NCBI GenBank assembly: GCA_944472135.2
Contig: OX235270.1
Span: 146,087,632 to 146,151,631, forward strand
Length of the DNA: 64,000 nt
Direction of reading: 5' to 3'
DNA from: Trichobilharzia regenti
Lineage: Eukaryota > Platyhelminthes > Trematoda > Strigeidida > Schistosomatidae
Positions within the stretch are counted from its first letter, which is position 1. The number at the start of each line of letters is the position of its first letter. The notes under the pieces were generated by a model, which did not search any database, was not told the origin of the DNA, and saw nothing but the letters and a program-made list of their open reading frames with translations. Shown here in pieces: positions 11,733 to 24,580 of the stretch. The translations under genes were made by a program, and so were the position numbers.

Positions 11733-11862
11733 AATGCCTAAGGGTCTACGAGCTAGGTTACCTTGTATAACCAGAAGGTCCTGGGTTCGAACCCCCGTGG
11801 GTGCATACTGATGAAGAGTCCCAAACTAGGAATAAAAAGCTGTCCAGCACTCGCAGGTTTTT
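11733..11862 (+). repeat. SINE H head and module, cut by SINE A2
   Basis: The head ('ccagaaggtcctgggttcga') and the hammerhead-like module are present, the latter altered to 'ctaggaataaaaagctgtcc'. The expected tail is replaced at 11863 by a SINE A2, so that element probably landed here, or the two were joined by a deletion. Confidence 0.75.
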
Positions 11863-12098
11863 GTGAGTCGGTGACACAGAGGTAGAATGCTCGCATGCCA
11901 ACCACGCCTCATGTGGTTCGGAGTTCGATCCCCGGAAACGGACACACTCCTTTTTACCTCACTAAGCCAGTATTAAGACTGATAAAGAAGGAAGGCTGGG
12001 CAACCCCATCCCGTAAAAGTAAATATCACTGTTAGTGAAACTTCAAGTCTCTATCTTGAATCCCTATCTTCCACTGGAAATGTAAAGGAATTAAAAAA
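11863..12098 (+). repeat. SINE A2 copy
   Basis: Head 'gtcggtgacacagaggtaga' with Box B 'gagttcgatcccc', full body, and tail 'aaatgtaaaggaattaaaa'. Adjacent to SINE H, without a clear target duplication. Confidence 0.85.
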
Positions 12099-12559
12099 GC
12101 GATGATCATTTGCAACCCCTCAGAAGTGTCTCAACTATATTACTTAGAACCAAGTATTCTCACAGACATCATAGTTGAATGCTACCAACCAGCGGATGAC
12201 AGTTCGGCAAGCTTACTGATAAAAACTTTCGAGGTAGAAAAAACTAAGGCATATATAGTACTGACAGATTGGGGTGAGTAGTTGTGCATCGCTCACAACA
12301 GCAGCAAGGCTTACTGGTCGCCGCCAGATATGTACATAACTTGTACTTCGCAAGCGGATAAGCAATGATGGTTGGTGTTAGTGGTTTGCAAGCTACTCAT
12401 GTCACTTAGTTAATCAGCACCATATAGCTTCATTAACTTGAGCTTCATTCATGCCAGCAAACAGATCACATACTGTAATGGAAATAATTTCAATTTCCAA
12501 AAGAAACTGTCGTGAAATTCCATCTCCTCAAACTGTTTTCCATTTATTTGTTTGTTTAG

Positions 12560-12786
12560 ATACCTTTACGTTACCAGGAGAACATGGGGCCTCAAGATAA
12601 AGGATTGAAATTTCAGTAGCAATGGCATTTACATTTATGGGATGGGGTTGCTTGTCTCGCGCCCAACCTTTCCTCTTTACCAGCTTTTATTTCTGGCTTA
12701 GTGAGGTAAAGAAGTGTACCGGTGGCTGTTTGGGGATCGAAACCCAAACCACCTGCGTGGATGGCGTGCTAACAACGCACTCCTCA
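12560..12786 (-). repeat. SINE A copy, diverged
   Basis: Minus-strand SINE A with a recognisable body ('cctctttaccagcttttatt', 'ggcttagtgaggtaaag') and a decayed head near 12740-12785. Confidence 0.75.
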
Positions 12787-15503
12787 AATCCTACAAATTG
12801 CAAACTTGATTTAGGCGGATCTAGCAGTCTGATAGTCCTCCACTGAATGGGTGGATAAAGTATTTAAGAGAAAAAATCAGGACTTAATACATTTAAATAT
12901 TCCTGTGAGGTATAAGTATGAGTTTCACGCAATACAATGTGCGTACAACCCACTAAGTAAGTCTAAAGAATGCGATTTGATACTATTGCACTCACTAACG
13001 AGAAGTACGAGTTATATAATAAATTTTATTTTATTTGGCAAAAACACTCCCAGGAACATGTCAGAGGAAACCTCAGATAAAAAAAATGAACCACAAACCG
13101 CTGATATCCGATTCAAATGCGAAACTTTGCGAAGATATTATCGAATATTTAGACTTCATTTTATCGCATCATAGTCACTGTAACTATCATAATTTCGGTT
13201 ACATGTTACGTTGGAAAGAGACCTGCTGGGGAAAAGTTCCCGAGGAGAATATTTCCTGTTTCAGCATGGTATTCACTCCATTTTCCCGGGCTAAAATGAG
13301 TTAAAATTACTCACACTTATACTCAAAGTGAGCTTTTAGCTTAAATACTTTTAAAAAATGGACAAAATTCCACAAAGACGTTATTTTGATTAGCGAATAG
13401 TGACCAGTTCGGCTGTCCAGTTCTCAGACTCCATCCAGATTCCTCGAATAAGACCGTAGTGTGTAACGATTAGAATCAACTGGAACATGAAACATCATAC
13501 ATTCAACAATATACTGTTGTAATTAGACCTTAAAGTGTGCCATGATTTATTCTGTCCAAATATCCCCCTCCCCTTCTTCGAAATGCCTCATTATTATCAT
13601 CATTAAGAGCATTATAAAAGACAAAGAATGGTGTGTCCCTACTTTTTCCCCTTCAGACTCATAAATTCTCCGAGGTTATTTTTTTTCACTTCTTGATAAA
13701 CAGCAAAATCCTCTGCTGCGCCTCCACCCCCCACCCCACCCCCCAACCATCAATCCCCTGGCATAACTCAAAATATTTTTATCTAATTAGCATTCAGAAA
13801 ATTAAATGTAAGACGAGTTTGTCCTATTTTTCCTTTCTCTATACCTTTTGTTTGTTTTGTGATACACGTCTACACACTCACACACACACACACACAGCGA
13901 AATACAGTGTTGTCCATCGAGCATAACATGCATAACAGTTCATTTGTTCAGTATATAACAGGTTGCCTTTCTGAGAATGAGAACACACGAACGTTACCTA
14001 TGCATATATATGTATACTTATATATATGCATATAAACATACCATGCTTTTCAATCTCTCTCTCTCAATATTCGACTAAAACACGAATCAGATATTTTAGA
14101 GTTGTTGTGTTTTTTGTTGTTGTTGTATTGAAGCAATGTAAGCAATTATTATTATAACTTGATTCATATAAAATCGAATATGGAATTAATTATACTTTAA
14201 TTTTATTCTTCATTTTCTGTGTCCTAATATCCCCACCAGTTATCACTGTAATTTACAGTCATCATCATCATCATCATCATCATTATCCTCATTATCATCA
14301 TTATTATGATCACCCCCACCCACCATCACCCACCCTTCAATATTCATATCTGAAAAATGAGTTGTCATGTCGTTGATGATGCTGATGCTGACGATATGAA
14401 CACAAACATTTGTGATCCCTTCCACTTCCCCACCTTGTTATCATAATAATAATATTATTCCCCTCATCATATTCATCATAATCACTGTAGTCATCGTCAT
14501 TATCATCATCAAGAATATGAGATGAGTACTGTGTTATGCTGAATGCCATGGCGAATGCCATTATCGAGATGAATATTAATAATAATAATTCATTTAACTG
14601 TTCATCTATCTATCTATCTCCTCTCCCCGCACCCTGTTTGTTTACTAACAGTAAGGAAAATTTATTTTTTAAATCACTACTTGTTCCTTCTCGTATTGCA
14701 TCCTATTTTTATGTTCTTGTCGTTTCACACACACACTCGCGCACACACGAATGCACACAATGCGCATAGGTGTACATGCTTACGTACACATGTATTTACG
14801 TCTTTTCGTATTTCTACTGTGATGAATAGGTTTTATCTAATCTATAAATGTGAAATAATGTTCCCAGTACTCATAATAATAATAATAAAATTCTACAATT
14901 AATCAATAGAAAGATCATTTCACTTACTACTACAACTCACTACTTATAAATTGTGTGTATCCCAGCTAGGCAACTGCTCTGTTAGTCTGTGTTACAGTTT
15001 GCTCCTCTACAGTATAGACTGTAATACATCACTACAAAATTATTCGAAACAGTAAAATATACACAAGGCATACCCCAGATACTAGTGACACATGGTGTCC
15101 ATTTGAACTAGGTATAATAACATACTTTGCTATTGTTTTCACAATAATAATAACGATAATAATAATGAAGTGTGAAAACTAAACTGTTTGGCATAAAATC
15201 AGATTAAAATATTGCTCGTTAATGTTATTACATATTGTGTAATATCGCTCATTCATGAATTTATTCATTCATGCATCTAACTCTTTGCCTTTTGATGATT
15301 TATTTCTGAACCGGTGTTTCATACTTAGATGGGAACTAATTGAAACAAGAATACTTTTTTAACAGTTAGTGATGTTTAAGTTTGTTGTTTTTATTATTAT
15401 TATTATTATTATTGAAGAGAAGTTACTACGTACCAAATCGAATCCTGATGTCCGCTATTCTAATTTTCGGGAATATCACTTGAAACAATTTTTACACCCC
15501 AAA
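12787..15503. other. spacer with overlapping open frames and microsatellites
   Basis: Two overlapping plus-strand frames (12851-13174 and 13035-13304) have fairly balanced composition but no motif I recognise and no clear splice borders. CA tracts lie at 13877-13897 and 14730-14760, a cat/tca tract at 14259-14310, and an att tract at 15388-15412. Confidence 0.4.
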
Positions 15504-15513
15504 TGACAATGTG

Positions 15514-15752
15514 GCGTCGGTGGCACAGTGGTTAGGATGCTCGTCGACTATACACATGGTCCGGGGTTCGATCCCCGGCCACCGACACACTCCTCTACCT
15601 CGCTAAGCCAGAAATAAAAGCTGGTAAAGCGGAAAGGTTGGGATAGCGTCAGGCTATCAACCCCATCCTGTAAAAAATAAAAACTGCTACAGAAACTTCA
15701 AGCCACTAGCCTGAAGCCCTATGTTCCACTGGGAACGTGAAGGAAAAAGAAG
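15514..15752 (+). repeat. SINE A1 copy with 10-bp target-site duplication
   Basis: Full SINE A1. Direct repeats 'tgacaatgtg' lie at 15504-15513 and 15753-15762. Confidence 0.9.
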
Positions 15753-15827
15753 TGACAATGTGAAGTAATAAAAAAATGTGTGCGAAGACACACATAGTGT
15801 TCTCATTCATGAGATGCATTCAGCAAT

Positions 15828-16069
15828 AATGCTTTTTTTATTCTTTTGCGTTCCTAGTGGAACATAGGCTTTTGGGGCTGAAAGTACACTAGCAGTGGTA
15901 TTTATTTCTGCGGGGATAGGGTTGTTGCTAGCCTAATGCCCAACCTTCCCTCTTTACCATTCTTATTACTGGCCTACCGAGGCTTAGGAGTGCGTCGATG
16001 GCCGGGGATTGAATCCCAAACCACATGAGGCGTGGTTGGCATGAGAGCATTCCACCTCTGTGCCACCAA
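15828..16069 (-). repeat. SINE A2 copy
   Basis: Minus-strand SINE A2 with head 'gcgtggttggcatgagagca'. It abuts SINE C at 16070, which faces the other way. Confidence 0.85.
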
Positions 16070-16232
16070 GCCCAAATAGCTCAGTGGTAACGTCTTTGAC
16101 TGCAGCACTGGATAACGCAGGTTCGAATCCCAGAAGAGACATGAGTTCCTGCAAGGCTGCATATATGCCTAGCTGACGACTGCCAACTAGCACGAATCCA
16201 GCAATAAAAAGCTAACCGAAATTCGGCAATCC
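16070..16232 (+). repeat. SINE C copy (tRNA-Cys-like head)
   Basis: Box A region 'atagctcagtggtaacgtc', anticodon area 'tttgactgcag', and Box B 'aggttcgaatccc'. The first two match the tRNA-Cys (GCA) pattern. The body continues 'catgagttcctgcaaggctg' and 'ctagctgacgactgccaact'. Other copies are near 57170 (minus) and 57900 (plus). Confidence 0.75.
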
Positions 16233-16798
16233 ATAGCCACCCTGAGAGTATACTTTACCACAGAAATTAGACACACGGTACTAAATTTTCGGTAAAAGAT
16301 TGGCTATTTTCCCTGAAATAACAACCGGCGATTATAAGCACAATCATCAGGAATAAGAAGTTGGCCATTATCTTAAAACTCCATTCCTGGCGCTTAAATC
16401 GGATTACTTAGTATACAGCTATGCATAAGTATGCATAAATTATACTTCCATGCATATTTGTGTCAATTTTAAAACACACACACCACTGTCCAATGTTCAA
16501 AACTTTCCCTTCATATAGAACAAAAATGAAAATCCAAAGTTCACTGGCTGCCTTTAATTGTCTCTAATAGTAGAAAAAATTAAACAGAGAAAGCTTGACC
16601 ACATTTCTAAACAAACAACATTATCTCGATTATGCTACTACTATTAATAATAATAATAACAGTAATAATAGTGTGCACTCAGTTTTTTTCTCTTTTCATC
16701 TGACATATTAAATTTCAATTGACTATGTGGAAAAAAAGGAACTAAGTAAAATTTGGTTAATCATTCCGTTAGTTTTAAACATTAATTTTCACTGATAA

Positions 16799-16846
<48 letters not shown>

Positions 16847-18769
16847 TTGTAAATGATAAAATTGTATCCAATTTGTTTAAATGCATGTTTCAATTTTCCA
16901 TTGATCACTGACTGACCTCATTTAAACCGATTTATTTTTATTATTATTGTTATTATTAGGGATACTGTTTATTCGTTATCTATAACTGAGTAATATCTAC
17001 CATTTTGGTAGTTGGATTTAGCTGAAATTCTATTCCACGGCTCTTTCCGATAATTTGACTAAAATGTTGAAATGAATTAGAGTTTGTTTGGTTACATGTC
17101 AAAAATGCAGGCGTACTTCATTTGTCTTTTTGCCAATGGCTTATAGCGAGCGATACTGTAAGATAGATACACTTAAGTGGTATATAAAACCAAGTGAAAA
17201 CCCTCTAGTTTTTCTCCTGAGGAAAGACAAACTATTATTATTGTATAGGAGTATCTAATGTGCGTTTTTTTTTTGTTGTTTTAGTGTTGTTGACCACCTA
17301 CACTGTTCAACTTCTTATTTTGTAATTTTGAAAAATAAAAGTGACAGAGAGAGAGAGAGAGTGGTGTATAGAAAGCAACTTTGAACAGTGTATGTACCGA
17401 ATTTAGAAATATGTACCAATATCTGTGAGTTGTAGGCGGACGTTCCAAATAACCTATTTTTCAAACAATAAAACTGACGTCAAAACACCTTTTCAGGTTA
17501 TTTATAAAAAGGGTCAAGTGCGTTTATTGAGACGATAGCTATTCATAAACTTAAACCCTCCATCCCCTCCCCCCATTCACCTTGTGCGTGTAAAAACAAT
17601 ATATTATTACTCTTAACCTATCTTGGTAATCCTCATATGTTTGGATAACCAAGCGTAGTGTTAATCGGCAATCATTTTTCATGTAGACTGACGTGATAAG
17701 TAAATGTGTCAGAGATCAGATTGTTCGAAATGTATTGATCGAATACATCACGTTTTTCAGACAGCCTCTGTCTTCTAATAACACTATCCAAAAAAAGATG
17801 ATGGCCAAGGTTTTTTCTGTTCTATGGTTGAGGTGAAGTTGAGCGCTAAATGGTAACTAGAGAAGTATGTAATCTTATAACTCAGTGGGATGATTCACTT
17901 TGTACGGCACCCTTTGTGTAGTGTAATATGTTGAAAAGTAGTCAACAGAGAAAGCCAGGATGTATGTAGTTTGCTGTCTGCCGGTGTCAATTCGTTTCCT
18001 GCTTTGTTTGGCCGCAGATATCATAGGGAGAAGGAGTTTGTGCAATCCTAAAGAAATCTTCAGACTGTCTGTCACCCAATGTTTCACAGAAGAGCTTTAT
18101 GCGTTGAGATAACCATTCCGGTTACTTTTCACTCACACACACACACACACACACGTATACATACACAGTGATTGGAACTGGCTACCACAAGATATTATGG
18201 ACTTCAGGTCCACTTATTTCATGCAAGTTTGTGGTGTGTGAGTCTTTAAAAACTCTGTTAGCTTATTCAGACTATTTGTTAACTGATATTGCAATGAAAT
18301 AGAATGCACAGTTGAAAAATAAACTCAGGAAAACAACAAAAAAGTGAATAATAATCAAATGCTTCGGGGCAAAATAAAATCTTAACAAATTAAACCGCTA
18401 TTGTTGTTATTATTGCTGTTATTATTATTATTGCTGGGATTATAATTTTATAATGTTCTTGTTGTTGTTATTATTATTATTGTTATCGTTTTATATTCAA
18501 CGAATGGTGGTAGACTGACTGCTAAAGTAAAAGAAACCTGAAGAACTGGATACATGCACAGATTGAATTGAACAATCGGCTAATTGGCTGGCTTAATGCA
18601 TTCAGCATAATATGCGCCTATCTACACCTACTCATCCACCTACCTATCTACCTAATGATTTGTCCACTTGGATGAAAATTGAATTTAATGCTTGAAAAAT
18701 TTATTAAAATCTCATTTTTTTTATTTCACTTGTGTATATATTAGCTTTATGCACTCCCTCCCTCCTCCC

Positions 18770-18804
<35 letters not shown>

Positions 18805-20588
18805 TGAACCTACTTATATACTTCCCTCTCTCTTTGTCTCTTTTTGATTGAGATGTAATACATTATATTTCAAATTACAACATCAGAAAAAATCAGTGTA
18901 ACAAGGTCAGGCGAGATTTTTTCTGAAGCATAAATTTATGTTTTGCCTTATCTGAAATGTCAGTGTGTGTGTGTGTGTACATGAATGCGTAAAACTGTGG
19001 GGAAAATTTGATTCAAGTACTCGGGCAATTTAATATAATAATGCAATAATAATAACAATAATAATATTCTATTCATGAAAATTACCGACTATTATTATCC
19101 GAAGAGAAGAAAATGAAAATTTAATATGGTTCATAAAAATTCATTCAAATAGAAAAGTTTTTATCCTCCCTTCTGGCGAAGGAAACATACCTACGCACTC
19201 ACGCACGCACACTCACAAACGCACACACACACACACATGCAGAGAAGCATAAATACCTCGTCAAATGCTAGTTTAGAGGGACTATTTCTACCCGTGATCA
19301 AAGTGTTGTTTGGTCAATATCTGCCTGTCTAGAAGGATATTTTGTTCCCTTACAACTCGTCATTTAAAAAAGAAACCACTGCCAACAACAACAACGACAA
19401 CAACAAAAAACAATTTTCACGAAAGTAAGTGTATGTGAGTATGATCGGGCGTTGAACACAATGAATAAGCCTAACACACACACACACACACACGCTGCTT
19501 GTCTTCTTTACCCTATACATAACGAATGCTGTTAAAAATTGAATTAGATTTTTAAATTCCTTATAGGGCGAAAGAAAAGCCAAAAAAAAGAAAGGAAAAT
19601 AATAATAAAATAGCAACATAATTTCGACTTGATTTTTGCGTATATATCACGACAAAGTCAGTGGGATAAAAGTATTCTAGAGGTAGACGGACAGATGAAC
19701 AAGGACGCGCTCATTCATACACTAACACACTCACTATACGCATACTTACAAGGTAAGTCGTAATATTTTCTTTTATGGTTTTTTTTGAGAAGTTTTTGTA
19801 GCAGAGGAAAACTGAGCTGAGCATATGTGTACTGTGAAAAGAATGAGTTCATCCTCTAAGTGATCTATGTTCACATACTCACACACACACACACATAGGC
19901 GCACACACACACGAGGATGTAACATTTTTTTAAATACTGTTGTAATGAACAGAGGAGGAAAAGAAAATTCAGTTTTTCATACGCGTATTCTTTCTTCTTA
20001 TAAAATTGAAAATTATATTTAAGTAGTATAAGTAGAAATAGGGAAGCAAGGTGGCTAAGCGATGAGGCAGAGGAAAGAGGAGAGGTGGAGCAGGAGGATT
20101 ACGCTAAAAAGGAAGCAAATCTCTAAAATAAGAAAAAGAAGAAGAAGTATGAAATTAAAGATGACGTTCTTTTTTTATGAAAGAAGTTTATTTTCAACAA
20201 CGACAACAAAAAAGAGAGTCATAATGTACTTGCACAAAGGGAATATAAAGAAAGGATAGGGATAAAGGCATACTCAGGCCTACATCCACACCCACATACA
20301 CATACACACACCGACACGCGTACACACATGTATGCCTGCAGCATGCATTGACGTATGCACCAAGAGGGGAGTATGAATAAGTAAATGATAAAAGCAGTAA
20401 CAGAGGAAAACAACTTATCGCCTAATTGAATTGCAAACCAATTTAATCTTTCATTCGTTTGAAGTTTTCAGTTGTAAATCATTATTTCCCCTTGTTTCAT
20501 CTATTATTACTAAGATATAAGGTAACTAACTAGCTAACTGGCTGCGTAAATATTAATTATATATGTAGACCTAGAAAGTTGATCTGGA
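16233..20588. other. spacer rich in CA/GT, AT and AAT microsatellites
   Basis: No gene supported across about 4.3 kb. Tracts include TA at 16805-16841, GA at 17346-17361, CA at 18132-18153, a long CA run at 18772-18801, CA at 19218-19236 and 19472-19492, and more CA at 19877-19910. A perfect splice-donor-like 'cttacaaggtaagtc' occurs near 19746-19760 without a convincing exon before it. Confidence 0.5.
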
Positions 20589-20684
20589 TTAGTCGATAGT
20601 TTCTTCCTTCTTGGCAAAACGTTTATATCGGTCAGTGATGCGAGTTCTGCCTTCCTCAGATTTGCCTTCTTTTCTATCAATCCT
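20589..20684 (-). CDS. candidate terminal exon, product not recognised
   Basis: On the minus strand, an acceptor-like sequence (branch-like 'tactaatc', then 'tatcaatccag') is followed by 31 codons and a TAA stop. The peptide begins RIDRKEGKSEEG and ends KRFAKKEETID. It is strongly hydrophilic and charged, unlike random AT-rich translation. No partner exon upstream on this strand was found, so this is a lead only. The opposite strand is also open through here. Confidence 0.25.
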   Translation of the reverse strand, partial: RIDRKEGKSEEGRTRITDRYKRFAKKEETID

Positions 20685-20769
20685 CTGGATTGATACAATG
20701 ATTAGTAAACGCAATAACAATAGTGCCATTAATAATAATAATAATAATAAAAGTCATCATATAGATTGC

Positions 20770-20919
20770 AGCAATCTAGAAACTAGCGAATTGAAGAGAT
20801 TGTTATTTAAGGAATTAATGACAATTAAGTTGAATTTTAAAGACGAACTAGAACTCTGTGAAACAACATTTAGGAGAACAATGAGACAAGCTAAAACTAG
20901 TTGCATCTTTAATTGTTGA
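20770..20919 (+). CDS. candidate coding segment, product not recognised
   Basis: After 'catatagattgcag' an open segment runs to a TGA at 20917-20919. The peptide includes 'LKRLLFKELMTIKLNFKDEL' and 'TTFRRTMRQAK', a charged, helix-like composition. Upstream in the same frame is a microsatellite-encoded asparagine run, which argues for splicing at the AG or against coding altogether. It faces away from the candidate exon at 20589-20684. No family recognised. Confidence 0.25.
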   Translation, partial: SNLETSELKRLLFKELMTIKLNFKDELELCETTFRRTMRQAKTSCIFNC

Positions 20920-21136
20920 GTAAAGGTGAGTAAACGAAGAAACGTATGCGGGGAGACAGCAACAATGAGTGCAATAGCATAGTTAATTAGCATTTCGAGA
21001 TGCATCATGTCAAAAACGAGTATTTTCAGGTCAGATGGGATAGGAATACTACCGGGCTTGTTCTAGTTTAAGATACTACTTCAGTTTGATGTGCCGATTA
21101 CTCGTCGTGGAAACAAGGGTAAGGCGGTCAGTTTAT

Positions 21137-21138
<2 letters not shown>

Positions 21139-21179
<41 letters not shown>
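21139..21179. repeat. (GT)n microsatellite
   Basis: A nearly pure GT run of about 40 bases. The open frame over it reads Cys-Val repeats and is an artefact. Confidence 0.95.
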
Positions 21180-21180
<1 letters not shown>

Positions 21181-21234
21181 TATAATCTGGTCTTGACGGA
21201 ACTGGCAGATGTTGGGACACATGGGCCATTTAAT

Positions 21235-21420
21235 TTTGTCCCATTGGTTGAATGGTCTATAAGCTCACCTTGTAACCGAAAGGTCCAGAGTTCAAACCCC
21301 AGAGGGTGTGTGATATTGAAAAGTCCTAAGCTAGGGGGACGAAGCAGCTGTCCAGTACTCCCAGGAATTTTTTATTAGTCCTGTAAATGACGCCAGTTCA
21401 TGATCAAACCTGCAGGTTAA
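21235..21420 (+). repeat. SINE H copy, diverged
   Basis: Head 'tgtcccattggttgaatggt' to 'gagttcaaacccc', with a degraded module ('tgatattgaaaagtcc', 'gctagggggacgaagcagct'). The closing arm 'gtccagtactcccagg' is intact. Confidence 0.8.
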
Positions 21421-21524
21421 ATGTGCTGTGTCAAAGAAATGATGAGAAATATTAACTAAGTAGTGTTAATATACATGAGTTCACAGTGTAAGGTTTCTTA
21501 TTCACTCAACTATACCACTTCTAA

Positions 21525-21613
21525 TACTACAGTAATTAGAACAAGACATATAAGCGAACGATATTATTGTTTTCAATTAGATCTTCTTCAGGCCTTACAT
21601 AGATTTATATATA
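21525..21613 (-). repeat. inverted repeat, left arm flanking PLE relic
   Basis: The reverse complement of this stretch matches 22592-22688: 'cctgaagaagatct', 'gttgaaaac', 'gttcgct' and 'ctgta' occur in the same order. The two arms bracket the PLE relic at 21.8-22.1k. Confidence 0.6.
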
Positions 21614-21795
21614 AAGCAATTTAACCAATGATGGTGAGTTTGTGGGTGAAATGATGTGTTAAATGTTTTGAATGTCACTAATAATGATGATTATAATGAT
21701 AACAAAATATTGATAATAAGGTTTTTGCAGGTGGCGATAAGAATAACGACGGTGGTAATACGTTTGTATATGTAGACAATTCAATAAATAAATTA

Positions 21796-22140
21796 GGCCA
21801 AATCTTAAAAATCAATTTAACTGCTCCTGTGGAGTGAGCCATTTACGTAGGCCGTACAACTAGGTGTGTTTCTTGTCGGAATTCCGAATATCACCCTGTG
21901 TGGTTGGTTAAGTAAAGGACAAACAAAATCTATTCGTAGCCCTATTCTATCTCATCTTGTGGATACAGAACACAAGACTGGCGTTAACCAGACTTTCAGG
22001 GTCATTTACCGCATACCAACAAATCTCAATTTCGCCTTAACAGTTCGACTACTAAATATTGCTGAGTCTGGCCGTTGGGATCCATATTAAGAAGCCCAGC
22101 ATATGTGTCCAAAAGAAGTTAGTTCACACATTGTCCTTAC
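21796..22140 (+). pseudogene. Penelope-like element relic, GIY-YIG endonuclease
   Basis: Frames switch at least once. The first part gives 'IYVGRTTRC' (the YIG-like half), then 'HPVWLVK'. The second part (open 21866-22090) gives 'SPILSHLVDTEHKTGVNQTF', 'RVIYRIPTNLN' and 'LLNIAES'. This order matches the intact-looking copy at 33.6-34.1k ('SICHHLLESGY', 'FRVIYMAKSN', 'LHLCIAEALAIHE'). The Ile-to-Val change and stops mark a dead copy. Only the C-terminal nuclease remains. Confidence 0.7.
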
Positions 22141-22591
22141 CTTGGCCATCTGCGTTTGAATGATCCCCAATTTTTGTGGAATTTTCCTAATTTTAGTTGA
22201 TATTCTATTTGCTACTATATCTTTATTATTATTATTTACGTATCTTTAATGAACTGTAATTTCATTGTGACTAGGATTGTTCTTTCGAATCAATTTCCGT
22301 AGCCTCTTCGGCTATGTGTTTAGCAGGCGGGTTCGAATTCCGTTCGTAAAGCTTGATGGGGAATGCGAGATAGATAACTTTGAAGGCACTTCTTCTTTCG
22401 ATGCACACGGGGACTGCTGTCAGTCGAATGAGACAAAATAGGACTTCTTATAGATTTTATTTGACCTTTGCCGAAACCATGAAGGAAGATGCTTATTGTT
22501 GAGCTGTCTGTTACTAACGTTCAAAGCGCGTAACACTTAAAATTATTATTTGATCCACATAATCACCATCACTGGTTAGATTTTGAACACA
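22141..22591. other. spacer, possibly PLE 3' flank
   Basis: A tRNA-like Box B 'gggttcgaattcc' near 22330 hints at an unclassified SINE. Otherwise nothing recognised. Confidence 0.35.
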
Positions 22592-22688
22592 CTAATCTAT
22601 GTAAATTAGAGTAAAGCCTGAAGAAGATCTTAGTTGAAAACAGCAGTATTGTTCGCTGACATGGCTTATTCTACAACAGTAATTAATA
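22592..22688 (+). repeat. inverted repeat, right arm flanking PLE relic
   Basis: Partner of 21525-21613. Both arms border a short AT-rich tract. Confidence 0.6.
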
Positions 22689-23439
22689 ATAATAAATCTT
22701 CCATTAAAACCACTACTACTACTACTACTTATATTACTACTTTTACCAACACTTCTACAGTAACTAGTATGTTAAGTATGAAGCCAGTCAACTGCATCTA
22801 CACTTATCACTGACCAAATACGATAAATGCTAATATCAAAACATTCCACATACTTATCAGCAATCTTTAAAAAAAAAGTGTTCACGTAAAACTCAGAAAT
22901 CAAATTAGTGTCCGGTAAGAACCAACCAACCAATAACAGTTAAAGATGTTATCAAATCTAATGACAACTGCATATTACACATACCTTAGCAGTAAATAAA
23001 ATTCACCTCTTACGGTATATGTCACCAATTTTGCTACAAGTTTGTTGCGACTTGCTGGGGGATGGGCGTTGGGGTTACAGGGAAACAATTATATTCCCAG
23101 TGACCAGTATAGATTCCAAACCAAAATAAAAATATCTCCAACTTCGACCAATTAATTTAATCAACAATTATTACTCATCACTGTCATCGCTGAATAATGT
23201 ATAGATGTATAGATGTGTGTATATGTGTAGGCATATTTCCAAACTTGAGCGATGAAAAACATCTTCAGTTTGAACAGTTTGTAAAAACTACCTACTTGTA
23301 TAAAAAGAAGTGTGATTGTAGTCATTTTTAAAGGAAACAAGTAAAAAAAAGAGTATCCATTAAAATTAAGTCAATGAATACTAATAACTTATGATACAAT
23401 TAAATTCATTGGCATCTGAATACAATTCATTTGATGCAA
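22689..23439. other. spacer
   Basis: An act microsatellite lies at 22711-22730. No gene recognised. Confidence 0.4.
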
Positions 23440-24390
23440 TTTACTACAGGAGTGGACTACACTGATTTCTAGTTTAGAAATAAGGAGTGAAACGGTAGAG
23501 CACATTGACCGCTTCATTTATTTGGGAAGTACCATCAGCCCCAGCGCCAACGGGTTGATCTCTGACTAAATCTCAGCACGGATACAGAGGGCTAGTTTCG
23601 CATATGCCAGTTTATGACGTCTCTGGCCTAGTAGACGTGATATCCGGTTAGCTATCGACCAAAGGGCGGGTGTACTGCTCATCAGTCCGCTCCGTCCTCC
23701 TTTATGGTTGTGAGACCTGGTCAGTGAGAGTGGAAGACATGAAAAGACTAGCTAACTGTCTTTGATCATAGGTGCCTGTGCTCTATTTCCCGTGTGAAGT
23801 GGCCTAATAGGGTGGGTAATATCGAGGTTAGGCGTCAAGTGCTACGTATGGAAGGGAGTGGAAATAGGTAGACGAGGCTGTGAAATTACATCGACTGAGA
23901 GAGATGGTTAGCACATGTGTTACGTATGCCTAGTCATCGCCTTCCTCGACGGGCAAAGTTAACTGACATAGGATGGATCAGGTTGGAAAGGAGCCAGTGG
24001 TGGTGAGACCAAAATAGGGCATCAGTCAACGAAATCCACAACAGTTCGTTTAAGCCAGCCACGTAGGAAAGTGTAGACATGCTGACTGGTTGAGTTCCTC
24101 GGGACGGTGAAAATCAATGGTTGAAAATAATTGGTGATATGGCTCCAAATCGTTCTCGATGATGGCTAGCGCAGATGCATCACTCCTTGTGACTTATGAT
24201 TTCCAATGAAACTGCTTTGTTCTTCGTTATTAATATTCCTTTGTCTCACACCTCTGTTTACTGTCTCTATTATGCATTTCTTGTACTATCTTCTCTTGCT
24301 TTGTGTGCTACATGAAGGGAGTGTGGCGACTTGAACTGCCGCACATATGTGCAAAGTTCTATGTCGAAAGCAGACAGACAGAATCTACTA
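23440..24390 (+). pseudogene. RTE-b LINE fragment, RT C-terminus and 3' UTR
   Basis: Interrupted frames encode 'VEHIDRFIYLGSTISPSANG', 'ARIQRASFAYASL' and 'RRDIRLAI', then pieces of the 'LLYGCETW' and 'HRCLCSISRV' blocks, ending with a 'HRLPRRAK'-like region. These match the thumb and C-terminal part of RTE-type reverse transcriptases in schistosomes. Stops and frameshifts are frequent. The sequence to 24390 is shared with 61340-62360, giving the 3' UTR of this family. It differs from RTE-a throughout. Confidence 0.75.
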
Positions 24391-24580
24391 ATACTACGAC
24401 TACTACTAATTAACTCTTGAAGATTAGTGTGATGCCCGCTGGTGACTGGGTACAGGACGAATTGAGAAATCATGACCAATGGGATCCATCCGGTCGGGAG
24501 TGAGGACAGCTACTCGTCGATGATGACTGCGCTAAAACCACTGACTGGTAAAAGTTAGAATTCATTGAGTAACCATTGAG

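Noticed and set aside
12851..13304. Two overlapping plus-strand open frames
   Set aside because: Neither has a motif or splice borders, and overlapping frames in AT-rich DNA are expected by chance.
15514..15600. SINE A heads as functional tRNA genes
   Set aside because: They lack a proper anticodon stem and mature ends, and are followed by a SINE body and tail in every copy.
21139..21378. Open frame starting with Cys-Val repeats
   Set aside because: The start lies in a GT microsatellite and the rest is SINE H.
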